From positions 124,001 to 188,000 of the forward strand of contig NZ_RBZP01000001.1 in assembly GCF_003628505.1 (NCBI RefSeq): a DNA stretch of 64,000 bases. The letters are read 5' to 3'. A program made the position numbers and the translations under genes. This document shows positions 44,328 to 54,237 of the stretch, in pieces. Source of the stretch: Oceanobacillus halophilus. GTDB lineage: Bacteria > Bacillota > Bacilli > Bacillales > Amphibacillaceae. The notes beneath the pieces are model-generated. The model saw only the letters and a list, made by a program, of their open reading frames with translations. It did not search any database and had not been told where the DNA came from. The number at the start of each line of letters is the position of its first letter. Positions within the stretch are counted from its first letter, which is position 1.

Positions 44328-46283
44328 ATGAAGCGTGTATCCACTGTTACGGTTAGAAAACGAATAGTAACTGTTTTTCTTTTTGCCATCTTAATTTTTA
44401 CTATTATTACCATTCGACTAGGTTATGTTCAATTTTTCTTAGGCGATGAATTGGTCGGACAAGCTACGGATTTATGGACAAGGGATATCGAATTTGAACC
44501 AGAACGAGGAAATATTTTGGATACAGAAGGAGAGGTGTTGGCGGAGAATGTAACAGCTCCTTCCATAGTAATCGTCCCAAGACAAATTGAAAATCCTGAA
44601 GATACAGCTGCTAAGCTGTCAGAAATATTAGATATGGAAAAAGAAAAGGTTTTGGAAAAAATCACAAAAAATGCTTCCAGTGTCAATATACGCCCAGAAG
44701 GAATTAAGATATCAGCGAATCAGGAAAAAGCAATACGAACTTTGAATATGAATGGTGTGTACCTTTCGAAGGATTCAAAACGTCATTATCCATTGGGAGA
44801 TGACTTATCACATGTGTTAGGATTTGCGGGAATTGATAATCAAGGGCTAATGGGGCTGGAGCTTTATTATGATGACAAATTGAAAGGTGAAAAGGGGAGT
44901 CTTGCCTTTTATTCAGATGCGAAGGGGAGAAGATTAGAAACCCTAGCTGATATATATTATCCACCAAAGGATGGTTTACACCTTAAAACAACGATTAATT
45001 CAAAGGTACAAACAATTATTGAACGGGAATTAGACTTAGTCGAGACTAAATATGATCCGGATTCAGCATTAGCCATTGCGGTAAATCCTAAAACTGGTGG
45101 TGTGCTTGGTATGTCTTCAAGACCAAACTTTCATCCAGAAAATTATATGGATGTGGATCAGTCTATCTTTAACAGGAATTTGCCGATTTGGAGTACTTAT
45201 GAGCCTGGTTCTACTTTTAAGATTATTACGCTTGCTGCAGCACTTGAAGAAGATGCTGTTGATTTAGAGGAAGATGAATTTAATGATGATGGATCAATTG
45301 AAGTTGGTGGAGCCAATATTCACTGTTGGAAAAGTGGTGGGCATGGTCACCAATCTTATTTAGAAGTTGTGCAAAATTCCTGCAACCCAGGATTTGTTAA
45401 TCTTGGTCAAATGCTTGGTACCGAAAAATTGTTTTCATATATTGACGGTTTCGGATTTGGAGAGAAAACAGGAATTGACTTGCAAGGGGAAGCCAATGGG
45501 ATTTTATTTAAACCTGAGAATGTTGGCCCTGTAGAGCTTGCAACGACATCTTTTGGTCAAGGTGTTTCAGTAACTCCAATTCAGCAAGTTATGGCCGTTG
45601 CAGCGGCTATTAATGGAGGTTATTTATATGAACCACATCTTGCTGATGAGTGGATAAATCCACAAAATGAAGAAGTAGTTGAAAAAATGGAACCTAATTT
45701 AAAAGGGAGAGTCCTATCAGAAGCTACTTCCAAAGAGCTTCGATATGCACTTGAAAGCGTAGTTGCACAGGGGACAGGGAGACCGGCATATGTTGAAGGA
45801 TATCGGGTTGGGGGAAAGACAGGTACAGCTCAGAAGGTAGGACCAAATGGTGGTTATCTTGAAAATAATTATATTGTATCTTTCATTGGGTTTGCACCAG
45901 CAGATGATCCTGAAATAGTTGTTTATGTTGCAGTAGATAACCCGAAAAACACCATTCAATTTGGTGGCGTAGTTGCAGCGCCAGTTGTTGGTACAATCAT
46001 AGGAGATAGTCTTCGAGCAATGAATGTTGAGCCACGTACTGGTGGTATAAAGAAAGAATATCAGTGGCCGGAAGAACCAGCTGTAGAGGTACCGGATTTA
46101 ATTGGGTTATCCACAAGTGATTTAGCTGAAATGCTTACAAACCTGTCTATTGAAACAAGCGGAACTGGAAAATATATTATTGAGCAAGCACCTAGTCCAG
46201 GTACGAAGTTAGAACCTGGCTCGACTGTCCGAATTTATTTAAGTGAAGACAAAAATGAAAAAAAGAATCGTGAAGATGACTAA
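44328..46283 (+). CDS. spoVD: Stage V sporulation protein D, spore-cortex transpeptidase
   Basis: Class B PBP needed for spore cortex synthesis, working with SpoVE in the outer forespore membrane. 651 aa: N-terminal membrane helix (about 12-36), transpeptidase domain with S295-T-F-K298, S351-C-N353 and a KTG motif in GGKTGTAQ (about 495), then one C-terminal PASTA domain (VPDLIGLSTSDLAEML). The single PASTA and the adjacency to pbpB mark it as SpoVD. AAAAGGGG precedes the ATG at 44328. A SigE promoter is expected; a -35-like TCATATA at 44283 has no properly placed -10. Confidence 0.94.
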   Translation: MKRVSTVTVRKRIVTVFLFAILIFTIITIRLGYVQFFLGDELVGQATDLWTRDIEFEPERGNILDTEGEVLAENVTAPSIVIVPRQIENPEDTAAKLSEILDMEKEKVLEKITKNASSVNIRPEGIKISANQEKAIRTLNMNGVYLSKDSKRHYPLGDDLSHVLGFAGIDNQGLMGLELYYDDKLKGEKGSLAFYSDAKGRRLETLADIYYPPKDGLHLKTTINSKVQTIIERELDLVETKYDPDSALAIAVNPKTGGVLGMSSRPNFHPENYMDVDQSIFNRNLPIWSTYEPGSTFKIITLAAALEEDAVDLEEDEFNDDGSIEVGGANIHCWKSGGHGHQSYLEVVQNSCNPGFVNLGQMLGTEKLFSYIDGFGFGEKTGIDLQGEANGILFKPENVGPVELATTSFGQGVSVTPIQQVMAVAAAINGGYLYEPHLADEWINPQNEEVVEKMEPNLKGRVLSEATSKELRYALESVVAQGTGRPAYVEGYRVGGKTGTAQKVGPNGGYLENNYIVSFIGFAPADDPEIVVYVAVDNPKNTIQFGGVVAAPVVGTIIGDSLRAMNVEPRTGGIKKEYQWPEEPAVEVPDLIGLSTSDLAEMLTNLSIETSGTGKYIIEQAPSPGTKLEPGSTVRIYLSEDKNEKKNREDD

Positions 46284-46287
46284 AATT

Positions 46288-46296
46288 TGCTATAAT
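46288..46296 (+). promoter_or_regulatory. Extended -10 promoter before murE
   Basis: TGC-TATAAT at 46288-46296: an extended -10 with perfect hexamer. The -35 region at 17 bp is weak (TCGTGA). A start near 46303 would give murE a ~170-nt leader containing the perfect palindrome at 46354-46385. Confidence 0.6.
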
Positions 46297-46353
46297 ATAT
46301 GGATGGAAAAATGCTAATTAAATAAAACGCGATACTGTATAAATATTTCGAAC

Positions 46354-46385
46354 TTTTTTAGAGGGTGCTAGCACCCTCTAAAAAA
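46354..46385. repeat. 32-bp perfect palindrome in the murE leader
   Basis: Six T, AGAGGGTGCT and its exact complement AGCACCCTCT, then six A. Because the T run is upstream and the A run downstream on both strands, it lacks the U tail of an intrinsic terminator in either direction. It could be a protein operator or an RNA stem in the murE leader. Confidence 0.8.
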
Positions 46386-46472
46386 TGAGTTTTTATAAGA
46401 ATACATATGTAGTGCCACTGCAAAGAATATAAATTACCAACGAAAGATTAAATTAAATAAAGGATGTTTTCC

Positions 46473-47945
46473 ATGAAATTAAAAAAATTATTATCAGCAA
46501 TTCCATTCTACAATGGGAATAGGTTTGATGAAGATTTAGAGATAGTTGATATTGAAATGGATTCAAGAAAGGTTAAACCAGGATTTTTATTTGTTTGTAT
46601 TTCAGGTTTTACGGTAGATGGCCATCAGTATGCGGACGAAGCGGTGAAAAATGGCGCTGTGGCCATTATTGCAGAAAAGCATATTGAAGCTAAGGTGCCA
46701 GTAATAATAGTGAATGACACTTCACGAACTCTAGCAATATTAGCAAATAAGTTTTATGATTTTCCTACAAGCAATATTCCTCTAATAGGCGTGACAGGAA
46801 CCAATGGAAAAACAACAGTCACATATTTATTAGAAAAGATTTTTAATGATAATAAAGAAAAGACTGGTATCATTGGAACCATTCAGATGAAAATTGGTGG
46901 AGATACATATTCTACTCCTAATACAACTCCGAATGCTTTAGATCTCCAACGCTTCTTTAAGAAAATGTCTGATGAGCAGGTTGAACAAGGAATTATGGAG
47001 GTATCTTCCCATGCTCTGGATTTAGGGAGGGTGTATGGTTGTGATTATGATGTTGCCATATTTACCAATTTGTCCCAGGATCATTTAGATTATCACAAGG
47101 ATTTAGATGATTATCTTCGTGCGAAGAGTCTGTTGTTTAGTCAATTAGGAAATAATTACAATCAAGATAAACAAAAATTTGCGGTTATTAATGCAGATGA
47201 TACTTCTTCTGATCTTCTAATGAGGAGTACAGCGCAACATACTCTAACATACGGATGTCAGAAAAAAGCTGATATATCAGCAGAGAACATAAAACTCGAC
47301 GCTTCTGGTACCTCTTTTATGTTAGTCACTCCTATTGGTAGCCTTCATATCCATAGCAAATTAATAGGTATGTTTAATATTTACAATATGCTTGCTGCTT
47401 CTGCTGCAGCTATAGCTAGAGGTGTTTCATTAGAGGTTATCAAATCAGCCTTAGAGAGCATAAAAGGAGTAAATGGCCGTTTTGAAGCAGTAGATGTTGG
47501 TCAGGATTACACAGTAATTGTTGATTACGCACACACACCCGACTCGTTAGAAAATGTATTACAAACTGTTAAGGAATTTGCAGAGAACGATATATATGTA
47601 GTAGTTGGTTGTGGAGGAGATCGTGATCGTACGAAGCGGCCTTTAATGGCACAGATAGCTCAAAAGTATACAGATTTGGCCATCTTAACATCCGATAATC
47701 CGAGAACGGAGGATCCGATGGCGATTCTAGAGGATATGGTGGAAGGATTAGTCGAGGCAAATGATTATGAAGTTATTGCAGATAGAAAAGAAGCAATCCA
47801 AAAAGCAATCCATTACGCAAAAAAAGATGATATTATATTAATTGCAGGAAAAGGACATGAAACATACCAGCAAATCGGTCATGTTAAGTATGATTTCGAT
47901 GATAGAGAGATTGCCAAAAAAGCAATGAAAGCTAAGGGGAAATGA
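46473..47945 (+). CDS. murE: UDP-MurNAc-tripeptide synthetase MurE (meso-DAP-adding)
   Basis: ATP-dependent ligase that adds the third stem-peptide residue. 490 aa: Mur-ligase N-domain, P-loop GVTGTNGKTT (107-116), and the D408-N-P-R411 motif in TSDNPRTEDP, which indicates meso-diaminopimelate as substrate. The start ATG at 46473 lies nine bases after AAAGG; the in-frame ATG at 46464 overlaps that site. Its stop overlaps the first possible murF codon. It has its own promoter and palindrome-bearing leader after spoVD. Confidence 0.96.
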   Translation: MKLKKLLSAIPFYNGNRFDEDLEIVDIEMDSRKVKPGFLFVCISGFTVDGHQYADEAVKNGAVAIIAEKHIEAKVPVIIVNDTSRTLAILANKFYDFPTSNIPLIGVTGTNGKTTVTYLLEKIFNDNKEKTGIIGTIQMKIGGDTYSTPNTTPNALDLQRFFKKMSDEQVEQGIMEVSSHALDLGRVYGCDYDVAIFTNLSQDHLDYHKDLDDYLRAKSLLFSQLGNNYNQDKQKFAVINADDTSSDLLMRSTAQHTLTYGCQKKADISAENIKLDASGTSFMLVTPIGSLHIHSKLIGMFNIYNMLAASAAAIARGVSLEVIKSALESIKGVNGRFEAVDVGQDYTVIVDYAHTPDSLENVLQTVKEFAENDIYVVVGCGGDRDRTKRPLMAQIAQKYTDLAILTSDNPRTEDPMAILEDMVEGLVEANDYEVIADRKEAIQKAIHYAKKDDIILIAGKGHETYQQIGHVKYDFDDREIAKKAMKAKGK

Positions 47946-47947
47946 GA

Positions 47948-49306
47948 ATGTTATTTACGACAAAAAGCTTAATCACTTTGTTCCCTACTACACAAGGAAA
48001 AGTGGATGAACCTATAGAAATACACGAGGTAAATACGGATAGTCGGATTGATACGAGCAATTCTCTTTTTATTCCACTTGTTGGTGAAAACTTTGACGGG
48101 CATCAATTTGTTATGCAAGCGTTGGAACAAGGTGCCGTTGCTGTTTTGTGGGAAAAAGAGAGAACTCTCCCTTCCAGCATTCCTAATGATTTTCCTGTAT
48201 TCTTTGTGGAAGACACGTTAGATGCACTTCAAAAACTTGCTAGTTATTATCGGGAAATGGTCAATCCTATTGTTATAGGAATTACTGGCTCTAACGGTAA
48301 GACCACTACAAAAGATTTAGTGGCTTCAGTCGTTAAGTCATCTTTTGTTACGCATTATACAAATGGAAACTTCAACAATCATATTGGAATGCCTTTAACC
48401 ATCCTTTCGATGGAAAGGGGAACAGAAGTACTCATCTTAGAAATGGGAATGAGTGGTTTTGGTGAAATTGATTTATTATCCAAAATAGCAAAACCAGATT
48501 ATGCTATTATTACCAATATTGGAGAATCACATATTGAATTTTTAGGCTCGAGAGAAGGTATTGCTAAAGCAAAAATCGAAATTCTTAATGGATTAAGTAA
48601 AAATGGGAAAGTTATTATTGATGGAGATGAAAGTCTTCTTCAATTATTGCACAATAAAACCAATACCATTACATGCGGTTTTGGCGATGCCAATGACTTA
48701 TCTATTGTTGAATGTAAAGTAACTGCAAAGGAAACTATTTTCACTTTATCAGATGGAGAAACGTATAAGGTACCTCTATTTGGGAAACATCATGCGAAAA
48801 ATGCATCATTCGCAATAGCTATTAGTGATTGCTTGGGAATAGATGTTAAAAAAAGACAAGACGCTTTGCTTTCGGTTCAGAAAACTGGCATGCGTTTTGA
48901 TTTAATAAAGGGTATGAATGGTGTAACTATCATTAATGATGCATATAATGCCTCTCCAACATCCATGAAAGCTGCCATTGAGGTAGTGAAAGAGATGGAA
49001 GGATTTCAAGAAAAAGTACTTGTCTTAGGGGATGTATTAGAACTTGGTGACCATGCAGAGTATTTGCATGAATCTGTTGCTGATGTTATAGAATCACCAA
49101 TTACTGCAGTTTTTACTTTGGGAGAATATGCTAAACTTATTACACAATCTATAGAAAGAAATAATACAATCCATTCACAGCATTTAACTAGCAAAGAGGA
49201 ATTGTTAGAGGTTCTAATGCCGTATATGAGAGAAGATACACTAGTTTTATTTAAAGCTTCAAGAAGATTAAAATTTGAAACACTTATACAGGAATTAATA
49301 AATTAA
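47948..49306 (+). CDS. murF: UDP-MurNAc-pentapeptide synthetase MurF
   Basis: Adds D-Ala-D-Ala to the UDP-MurNAc-tripeptide, completing the cytoplasmic precursor. 452 aa with P-loop [11 protein letters not shown] (111-121), the EMGMSGFGEID and NDAYNASPTSM motifs. Two ATGs are possible: 47942 overlaps the murE stop (ATGA) but lies two bases from AAGGGG, and 47948 has eight-base spacing, so the latter is preferred. In B. subtilis murF lies elsewhere with ddl; here it is part of the dcw cluster between murE and mraY, as in Gram-negatives. Confidence 0.95.
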   Translation: MLFTTKSLITLFPTTQGKVDEPIEIHEVNTDSRIDTSNSLFIPLVGENFDGHQFVMQALEQGAVAVLWEKERTLPSSIPNDFPVFFVEDTLDALQKLASYYREMVNPIVIGITGSNGKTTTKDLVASVVKSSFVTHYTNGNFNNHIGMPLTILSMERGTEVLILEMGMSGFGEIDLLSKIAKPDYAIITNIGESHIEFLGSREGIAKAKIEILNGLSKNGKVIIDGDESLLQLLHNKTNTITCGFGDANDLSIVECKVTAKETIFTLSDGETYKVPLFGKHHAKNASFAIAISDCLGIDVKKRQDALLSVQKTGMRFDLIKGMNGVTIINDAYNASPTSMKAAIEVVKEMEGFQEKVLVLGDVLELGDHAEYLHESVADVIESPITAVFTLGEYAKLITQSIERNNTIHSQHLTSKEELLEVLMPYMREDTLVLFKASRRLKFETLIQELIN

Positions 49307-49348
49307 CCAGCATCTTAGCGGACGGTTAGGGTACGAGGAGGAATAATT

Positions 49349-50335
49349 ATGGATATAACTATCATACTAGTAACAATTGCAATAGCATTTCTAATTACCG
49401 TCCTTTTATCTCCCATTTTCATCCCCTTATTAAGAAGGTTGAAATTTGGTCAAAGTATACGAGAAGAAGGACCAAAATCACACATTAAAAAAACCGGCAC
49501 CCCTACAATGGGTGGAATTATGATTGTTTTGGGGATTATTATTACATCTATCATTATGGTTTATAAAGTGAATGAAAATAATGTAAGTTTTGAATTTTGG
49601 TTACTAATATTTGTTCTGGTTGGATATGGAATATTAGGGTTTTTAGACGATTTTATTAAAGTAGCAATGAAGCGTAATCTAGGCTTGACTTCCAAACAAA
49701 AAATGCTTGGACAAATAATAATTGCGCTTATATTTTTCTTTATACTAAGACAAGAAGGTTTCTCTACATATATTCAAATCCCTGGAACTGGAATTGAATG
49801 GGATTTAGGATGGTTTTATGCCATTTTAATTATTGTTATTCTTGTTGGTGCATCCAATGCCGTAAACTTAACAGATGGTTTAGACGGGCTATTAGCAGGA
49901 ACAGCTGCTATCGCTTTCGGTGCTTATGCGATATTGGCCTTGTTCCTAGGAGCTAATTCGGAAATAGCTATATTCTCTTTAGCGGTAGTCGGATCTTTGT
50001 TAGGCTTTTTAGTTTTCAATGCACACCCAGCTAAAGTATTTATGGGAGATACTGGCTCATTGGCATTAGGTGGAGCTATAGCAGCAGTAGCAATTTTAAC
50101 GAAAACAGAAGTCCTTTTAGTCATAATTGGAGGGGTATTTGTACTTGAAACATTATCCGTTATTATTCAAGTTATCTCATTTAAGACAACTGGTAAACGA
50201 GTGTTTAAAATGAGCCCCTTACATCATCATTATGAATTATTAGGTTGGTCTGAATGGCGTGTTGTAACTACATTTTGGTTAGTTGGACTTATTTTTGCTG
50301 TGTTAGGCATATATATTGAGGTGGGCTTACTTTGA
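49349..50335 (+). CDS. mraY: Phospho-MurNAc-pentapeptide transferase MraY
   Basis: Integral membrane enzyme that makes lipid I from undecaprenyl phosphate and UDP-MurNAc-pentapeptide. 328 aa, about ten membrane segments. Family motifs: [11 protein letters not shown] (about 47-57), [22 protein letters not shown], and [11 protein letters not shown] with HHHYELLGW near the C-terminus. GAGGAGG precedes the ATG at 49349. Its stop TGA overlaps the murD TTG. Confidence 0.96.
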   Translation: MDITIILVTIAIAFLITVLLSPIFIPLLRRLKFGQSIREEGPKSHIKKTGTPTMGGIMIVLGIIITSIIMVYKVNENNVSFEFWLLIFVLVGYGILGFLDDFIKVAMKRNLGLTSKQKMLGQIIIALIFFFILRQEGFSTYIQIPGTGIEWDLGWFYAILIIVILVGASNAVNLTDGLDGLLAGTAAIAFGAYAILALFLGANSEIAIFSLAVVGSLLGFLVFNAHPAKVFMGDTGSLALGGAIAAVAILTKTEVLLVIIGGVFVLETLSVIIQVISFKTTGKRVFKMSPLHHHYELLGWSEWRVVTTFWLVGLIFAVLGIYIEVGLL

Positions 50336-51681
50336 GAAAACTGATTGATTTTCCATTTTCGAAAGTCCTTGTTTTAGGCTTAGCTAAAAGTGGAACGGCT
50401 GCAGCTAAAATACTGTTAGCAAATGGAATAGCTGTAAAAGTGAATGATATGAAATTAAAAGAAGAGGACTTGGAAGTAAAGGAATTACAAGAGATGGGAG
50501 CAGAAGTGATAGTTGGTTCTCATCCACTTTCAGTACTAAATGGGATGAAACTAATTGTTAAGAATCCAGGAATTCCCTATGAAAATCCAATTATTGTAGA
50601 GGCTGAAAAAAGGGGGATTCCAGTTATTACTGAAATCGAGATTGCTTATCGATTAGCTGGTGACTCCATTATCGGCATTACCGGTTCCAATGGAAAAACA
50701 ACAACAACAACTCTGATAACGGAATTTTTAAATGAAAGTAATAAGCAGGCAAAAGTTGCTGGCAATATTGGAATTGTAGCAACAGAGGTCGCGCAGTCAT
50801 TACGAGAAAATGAAACAATGGTGTTAGAGTTATCTTCGTTTCAATTACAAGGCGTGGAAACGTTCCGGCCTAGAATAGCTGTTTTATTAAATATTTTTGA
50901 AGCTCATATAGATTATCACAAGACATTTGATAACTATAAACAAGCTAAATTTAATATCTTTAAAAATCAAACGAGTGATGATTATTTAGTATATAATGCG
51001 GAGGATCCGACAATTAATGCAGAATTAGGCAATGTTACGGCAAACTTAGTGCCATTTTCTGTTAAAAGAAAAATGGATCAGGGTGCATGGCTAAATGAAG
51101 AGAGTATTTATTTTAAGGATGAAAAGGTTATTGATCTTAAAGACATTGTACTAGTGGGTGAACATAACCTGGAAAATATCTTAGCTGCAATCGCCGCAAC
51201 TAAATTAAACGGAGCCACCAATGAAGGTATTAAAAAGGTTTTATCTGTATTTGCTGGAGTGAAACATAGACTTCAATTTATAGATAATATCCAAGGACGT
51301 TTATTCTATAATGATTCAAAAGCTACAAATATCTTGGCAACTCAGAAAGCTTTATCCTCTTTCCATACACCAGTTATATTATTAGCAGGAGGGTTAGATA
51401 GAGGAAATGAGTTTGATGATTTAGCTCCATATTTAAAGCGTGTCAAAGCAATGGTAGTCTTCGGTGAGACGAAGCATAAATTGAGGCAACTAGGTCAAAA
51501 TGAAGGTATTGAGGTAATTGAGACGGTCGAAAATATAGAAAAAGCTGTAGAGAGAGCATTTTCTATTTCAGATGAAGGAGATACGATTTTGTTATCACCT
51601 GCCTGTGCGAGTTGGGATCAGTATCGTACTTTTGAAGAAAGAGGTGACATGTTTATACAAGCCGTGCATAAACTATTGTAG
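50332..51681 (+). CDS. murD: UDP-MurNAc-alanine:D-glutamate ligase MurD
   Basis: Adds D-glutamate to UDP-MurNAc-L-Ala. 449 aa: N-terminal Rossmann-like domain with [15 protein letters not shown] loop [13 protein letters not shown] (115-127), central DSKATN motif (FYNDSKATN) and C-terminal [10 protein letters not shown] block. The start is a TTG at 50332, overlapping the mraY stop by three bases (TTGA), with GAGGTGGG upstream: strong translational coupling. Confidence 0.95.
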   Translation: MRKLIDFPFSKVLVLGLAKSGTAAAKILLANGIAVKVNDMKLKEEDLEVKELQEMGAEVIVGSHPLSVLNGMKLIVKNPGIPYENPIIVEAEKRGIPVITEIEIAYRLAGDSIIGITGSNGKTTTTTLITEFLNESNKQAKVAGNIGIVATEVAQSLRENETMVLELSSFQLQGVETFRPRIAVLLNIFEAHIDYHKTFDNYKQAKFNIFKNQTSDDYLVYNAEDPTINAELGNVTANLVPFSVKRKMDQGAWLNEESIYFKDEKVIDLKDIVLVGEHNLENILAAIAATKLNGATNEGIKKVLSVFAGVKHRLQFIDNIQGRLFYNDSKATNILATQKALSSFHTPVILLAGGLDRGNEFDDLAPYLKRVKAMVVFGETKHKLRQLGQNEGIEVIETVENIEKAVERAFSISDEGDTILLSPACASWDQYRTFEERGDMFIQAVHKLL

Positions 51682-51755
51682 GAGGGGCTTGTATAAATAG
51701 TTAATTTTATAGAAGAATGCCCCTATCTATCCATTCTAGGTAAAGGGGTGTTTTT

Positions 51756-52868
51756 TTGGTTAAAAAACGTCTGGATGATCAGAGTAAACCCGATTATTTT
51801 TTATTATCGGTTATTATTGGCTTACTATTGGTAGGAGTGGTAATGGTTTACAGTTCATCTTATGTCTGGTCAGAGTATAAGTTTGATGATCAATTTTTTT
51901 ATCTGAAAAGGCAATTGCTATTTGCAGGTGCGGGTGTCATTGCAATGTTCTTTTTCATGTTCATTCCTTATAGTACCTGGAAAAAGTATTCAAAAATGAT
52001 ACTGCTGATATGTTTTATATTACTAATACTTGTGCTAATACCAGGAATAGGTTTAGTGCGCGGAGGAGCACAAAGCTGGATAGGTGTTGGTTCATTTAGT
52101 ATTCAGCCCTCAGAGTTTATGAAACTTGGATTAATTATCTTCTTAGCAAATTTACTTGCCACTGGACAAAAATACATCACCTCTTTTAAAAAGGGATTCT
52201 TGCCATGCCTCTTATTGGTTTTTACTGCATTTGGCTTAATTATGTTGCAGCCGGATTTGGGAACAGGTATGGTTCTGGTTCTCACTTGTATGGTAATGAT
52301 TTTTGTTGCAGGTGCAAGGCTATCGCACTTTTTTGGACTAGCTGCATTGGGCGTTTTTGGTTTAGTAGGTTTAATAGCTTCTGCTCCATATCGTATGGAT
52401 AGAATTACAGCTTTTCTCAATCCTTGGGAAGATCCGCTTGGGGATGGATTTCAGATTATACAGTCTTTATATGCGATTGGACCAGGTGGTTTAATGGGGC
52501 TTGGATTAGGGAATAGTTTACAAAAGTATTTCTATTTGCCAGAACCACAAAATGATTTTATATTTGCTATTATAGGTGAAGAATTAGGTTTTATCGGTGG
52601 AACTATAGTCATCCTGCTTTTTGGTTTATTATTATGGAGAGGAATAAAAGTTTCGCTGGAAGCTCCAGATTTGTTTGGCCGTCTACTTGCTCTTGGAATA
52701 GTTTCCATGTTAGCAGTTCAAGCTATGATTAATATTAGTGTAGTAATCGGATTAATTCCTGTAACGGGAATTACGTTACCATTTTTAAGTTATGGAGGAT
52801 CGTCTCTAACATTAACACTCTGCTCTGTAGGAATATTATTAAATATCAGTATTTACTCTAAGATATAG
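51756..52868 (+). CDS. spoVE: Stage V sporulation protein E, SEDS glycosyltransferase
   Basis: SEDS-family lipid II polymerase for spore cortex, partner of SpoVD. 370 aa, about ten membrane segments; features parallel to FtsW above: YSSSYVW, SIQPSEFMKLGL, MLQPDLGTGM, and the C-terminal GLIPVTGITLPFLSYGGSS. The start is TTG 51756, five bases after AAAGGGGTG. Position between murD and divIB identifies it as SpoVE rather than FtsW, which is beside pycA. murG and murB, which follow spoVE in B. subtilis, are not here. Confidence 0.93.
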   Translation: MVKKRLDDQSKPDYFLLSVIIGLLLVGVVMVYSSSYVWSEYKFDDQFFYLKRQLLFAGAGVIAMFFFMFIPYSTWKKYSKMILLICFILLILVLIPGIGLVRGGAQSWIGVGSFSIQPSEFMKLGLIIFLANLLATGQKYITSFKKGFLPCLLLVFTAFGLIMLQPDLGTGMVLVLTCMVMIFVAGARLSHFFGLAALGVFGLVGLIASAPYRMDRITAFLNPWEDPLGDGFQIIQSLYAIGPGGLMGLGLGNSLQKYFYLPEPQNDFIFAIIGEELGFIGGTIVILLFGLLLWRGIKVSLEAPDLFGRLLALGIVSMLAVQAMINISVVIGLIPVTGITLPFLSYGGSSLTLTLCSVGILLNISIYSKI

Positions 52869-52960
52869 TATTGATTACTTACGGAAAAATTTGGCAGGCG
52901 ATTTTAGTAAAAAACTTGATAAACTCATGAATGTGCACTGTATGTTTACCTGTATTTTAT

Positions 52961-53014
52961 GATATAATTCATGTAACTGAATAAAACGGCATATTAAATG
53001 CCGTTTATTCTTTT
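52961..53014 (+). promoter_or_regulatory. Extended -10 promoter followed by a terminator-like hairpin ahead of divIB
   Basis: TGA-TATAAT at 52961-52969 is an extended -10. Directly downstream (52979-53010) arms GAATAAAACGGCAT and ATGCCGTTTATTC form a stem followed by TTTTAATTTT. The hairpin may end spoVE transcription; a transcript from this promoter would begin almost inside it and would carry the stem at its 5' end. Confidence 0.5.
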
Positions 53015-53040
53015 AATTTTCTAAAAAGGAAGAAATGGAG

Positions 53041-53841
53041 ATGAGTAAAAAAAATATTGTTTCAATTGAGGATCGCATTCCAAAATTAAAACAAGCACGC
53101 AAAAAAAAAGCAAATCAACGTTTAATTTTTTATCTATCAATCTTTTTCTTCTTAATATCGGTAATCGTCTATGTACAATCGCCTTTGAGTCATGTTAAGA
53201 CGATAAATGTACAAGGGAATGTACACATGAATGAAAGTGAAATCATTCATCTAAGTCAACTATCATCTGATACAAATATTTGGATGATTGATTTTGGTTC
53301 CATAAAAACGGCAATCAAAAATAATCCTATTGTAGATGATGTTGAAGTAAGCAGGAACTTACCATGGACTGTAAATATCGAGATAACCGAACATAATGTT
53401 ATCGGATATTTAAAGGACGAAAATAATTATTTTCCAATTCTTGCCACTGGAGTTGTATTGAATGATATGGGACAAGCTACCTACAATGGAAATTCACCGA
53501 TGCTTGTTGACTTTTCAAATGATGAAGTTATAACCCGAATGGCGAAAGAATTAAATGAATTACCCGGAAGTATTGCTAATCTCATCTCTGAAATTCATTG
53601 GAAACCAACAGAAGATAACGAAAATAACATCTTTATATATATGAATGATGGTTATATGGTGGATGGGACAATTCGTAATTTTTCAGAAAGAATGAAAGTC
53701 TATCCATCGATTGTTTCGCAATTGGAACCTGATGCAGAAGGGATTATACATATTGGTGTAGGAGTTTACTTTGAATCATTTGAACCAAACGCTTCTGATG
53801 AAAATGATCTGGAAGAAATTCCAGAAGAATCACTTGAGTAA
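53041..53841 (+). CDS. divIB: Cell division protein DivIB (FtsQ)
   Basis: Bitopic divisome protein: cytoplasmic basic N-terminus, membrane helix (about 25-45), POTRA domain (about 50-118, SPLSHVKTINVQGNVHMNE) and a beta domain (to about 245), with an acidic tail. 266 aa. ATG 53041 has AAGGAAG eight to nine bases upstream; ATG 53035 two codons earlier is too close to this site. Follows spoVE directly because murG and murB are absent. Confidence 0.93.
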   Translation: MSKKNIVSIEDRIPKLKQARKKKANQRLIFYLSIFFFLISVIVYVQSPLSHVKTINVQGNVHMNESEIIHLSQLSSDTNIWMIDFGSIKTAIKNNPIVDDVEVSRNLPWTVNIEITEHNVIGYLKDENNYFPILATGVVLNDMGQATYNGNSPMLVDFSNDEVITRMAKELNELPGSIANLISEIHWKPTEDNENNIFIYMNDGYMVDGTIRNFSERMKVYPSIVSQLEPDAEGIIHIGVGVYFESFEPNASDENDLEEIPEESLE

Positions 53842-54237
53842 TGGTTTATCAAACCCATTAAAAACTGAAATTTTAACGAATCTATATAATCAAAGGTATA
53901 AAGATTAGAAAAGAGAAAAGATTTTTCAAAAAAATTAAAGGAATACGCTTTTTTTTGTGGAAATACCTATATATATTTACTTTTTTTCTCTTAATCTATT
54001 AACCTGAAAAAATGAATTAATTGGAATGTATGAAATACCATACTTGTAATTAAACATGGATAAATAAAAACCTACTCGTCGCGTTAAGATAATTCCTTTA
54101 ATTAGTATTTCTGTGGGAGAACATAACAGTGTAAGGGAGTAATCATCTTAGTTACTCCGCCATGCCATGTAACGAGTAATTAGTTTTTGTTAAAATCCAT
54201 GAATGTGTGTACGTTTTGAATTTGGAGGTGCCTTTCT
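53842..54237. other. 396-bp intergenic region before ftsAZ
   Basis: Holds the ftsAZ promoters. A consensus SigH promoter is at 53937-53965. Further downstream there is a short hairpin GGAGTAA…TTACTCC (54136-54158) and a dyad GTATG…CATAC near 54030; neither has a T tail. In B. subtilis ylxW, ylxX and sbp fill this interval; none is here. Confidence 0.6.
53937..53965 (+). promoter_or_regulatory. SigH-type promoter of ftsAZ
   Basis: AAAGGAATA (53937-53945) and GTGGAAATA (53957-53965) separated by 11 bp fit the SigH patterns RNAGGAWWW and RNNGAAWWW at every position. B. subtilis ftsAZ is known to have a SigH promoter that boosts FtsZ at sporulation onset, so the finding fits the gene. Confidence 0.75.

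Noticed and set aside
46354-46385. Intrinsic terminator between spoVD and murE
   Set aside because: T run is upstream and A run downstream on both strands, so no U tail follows the stem.
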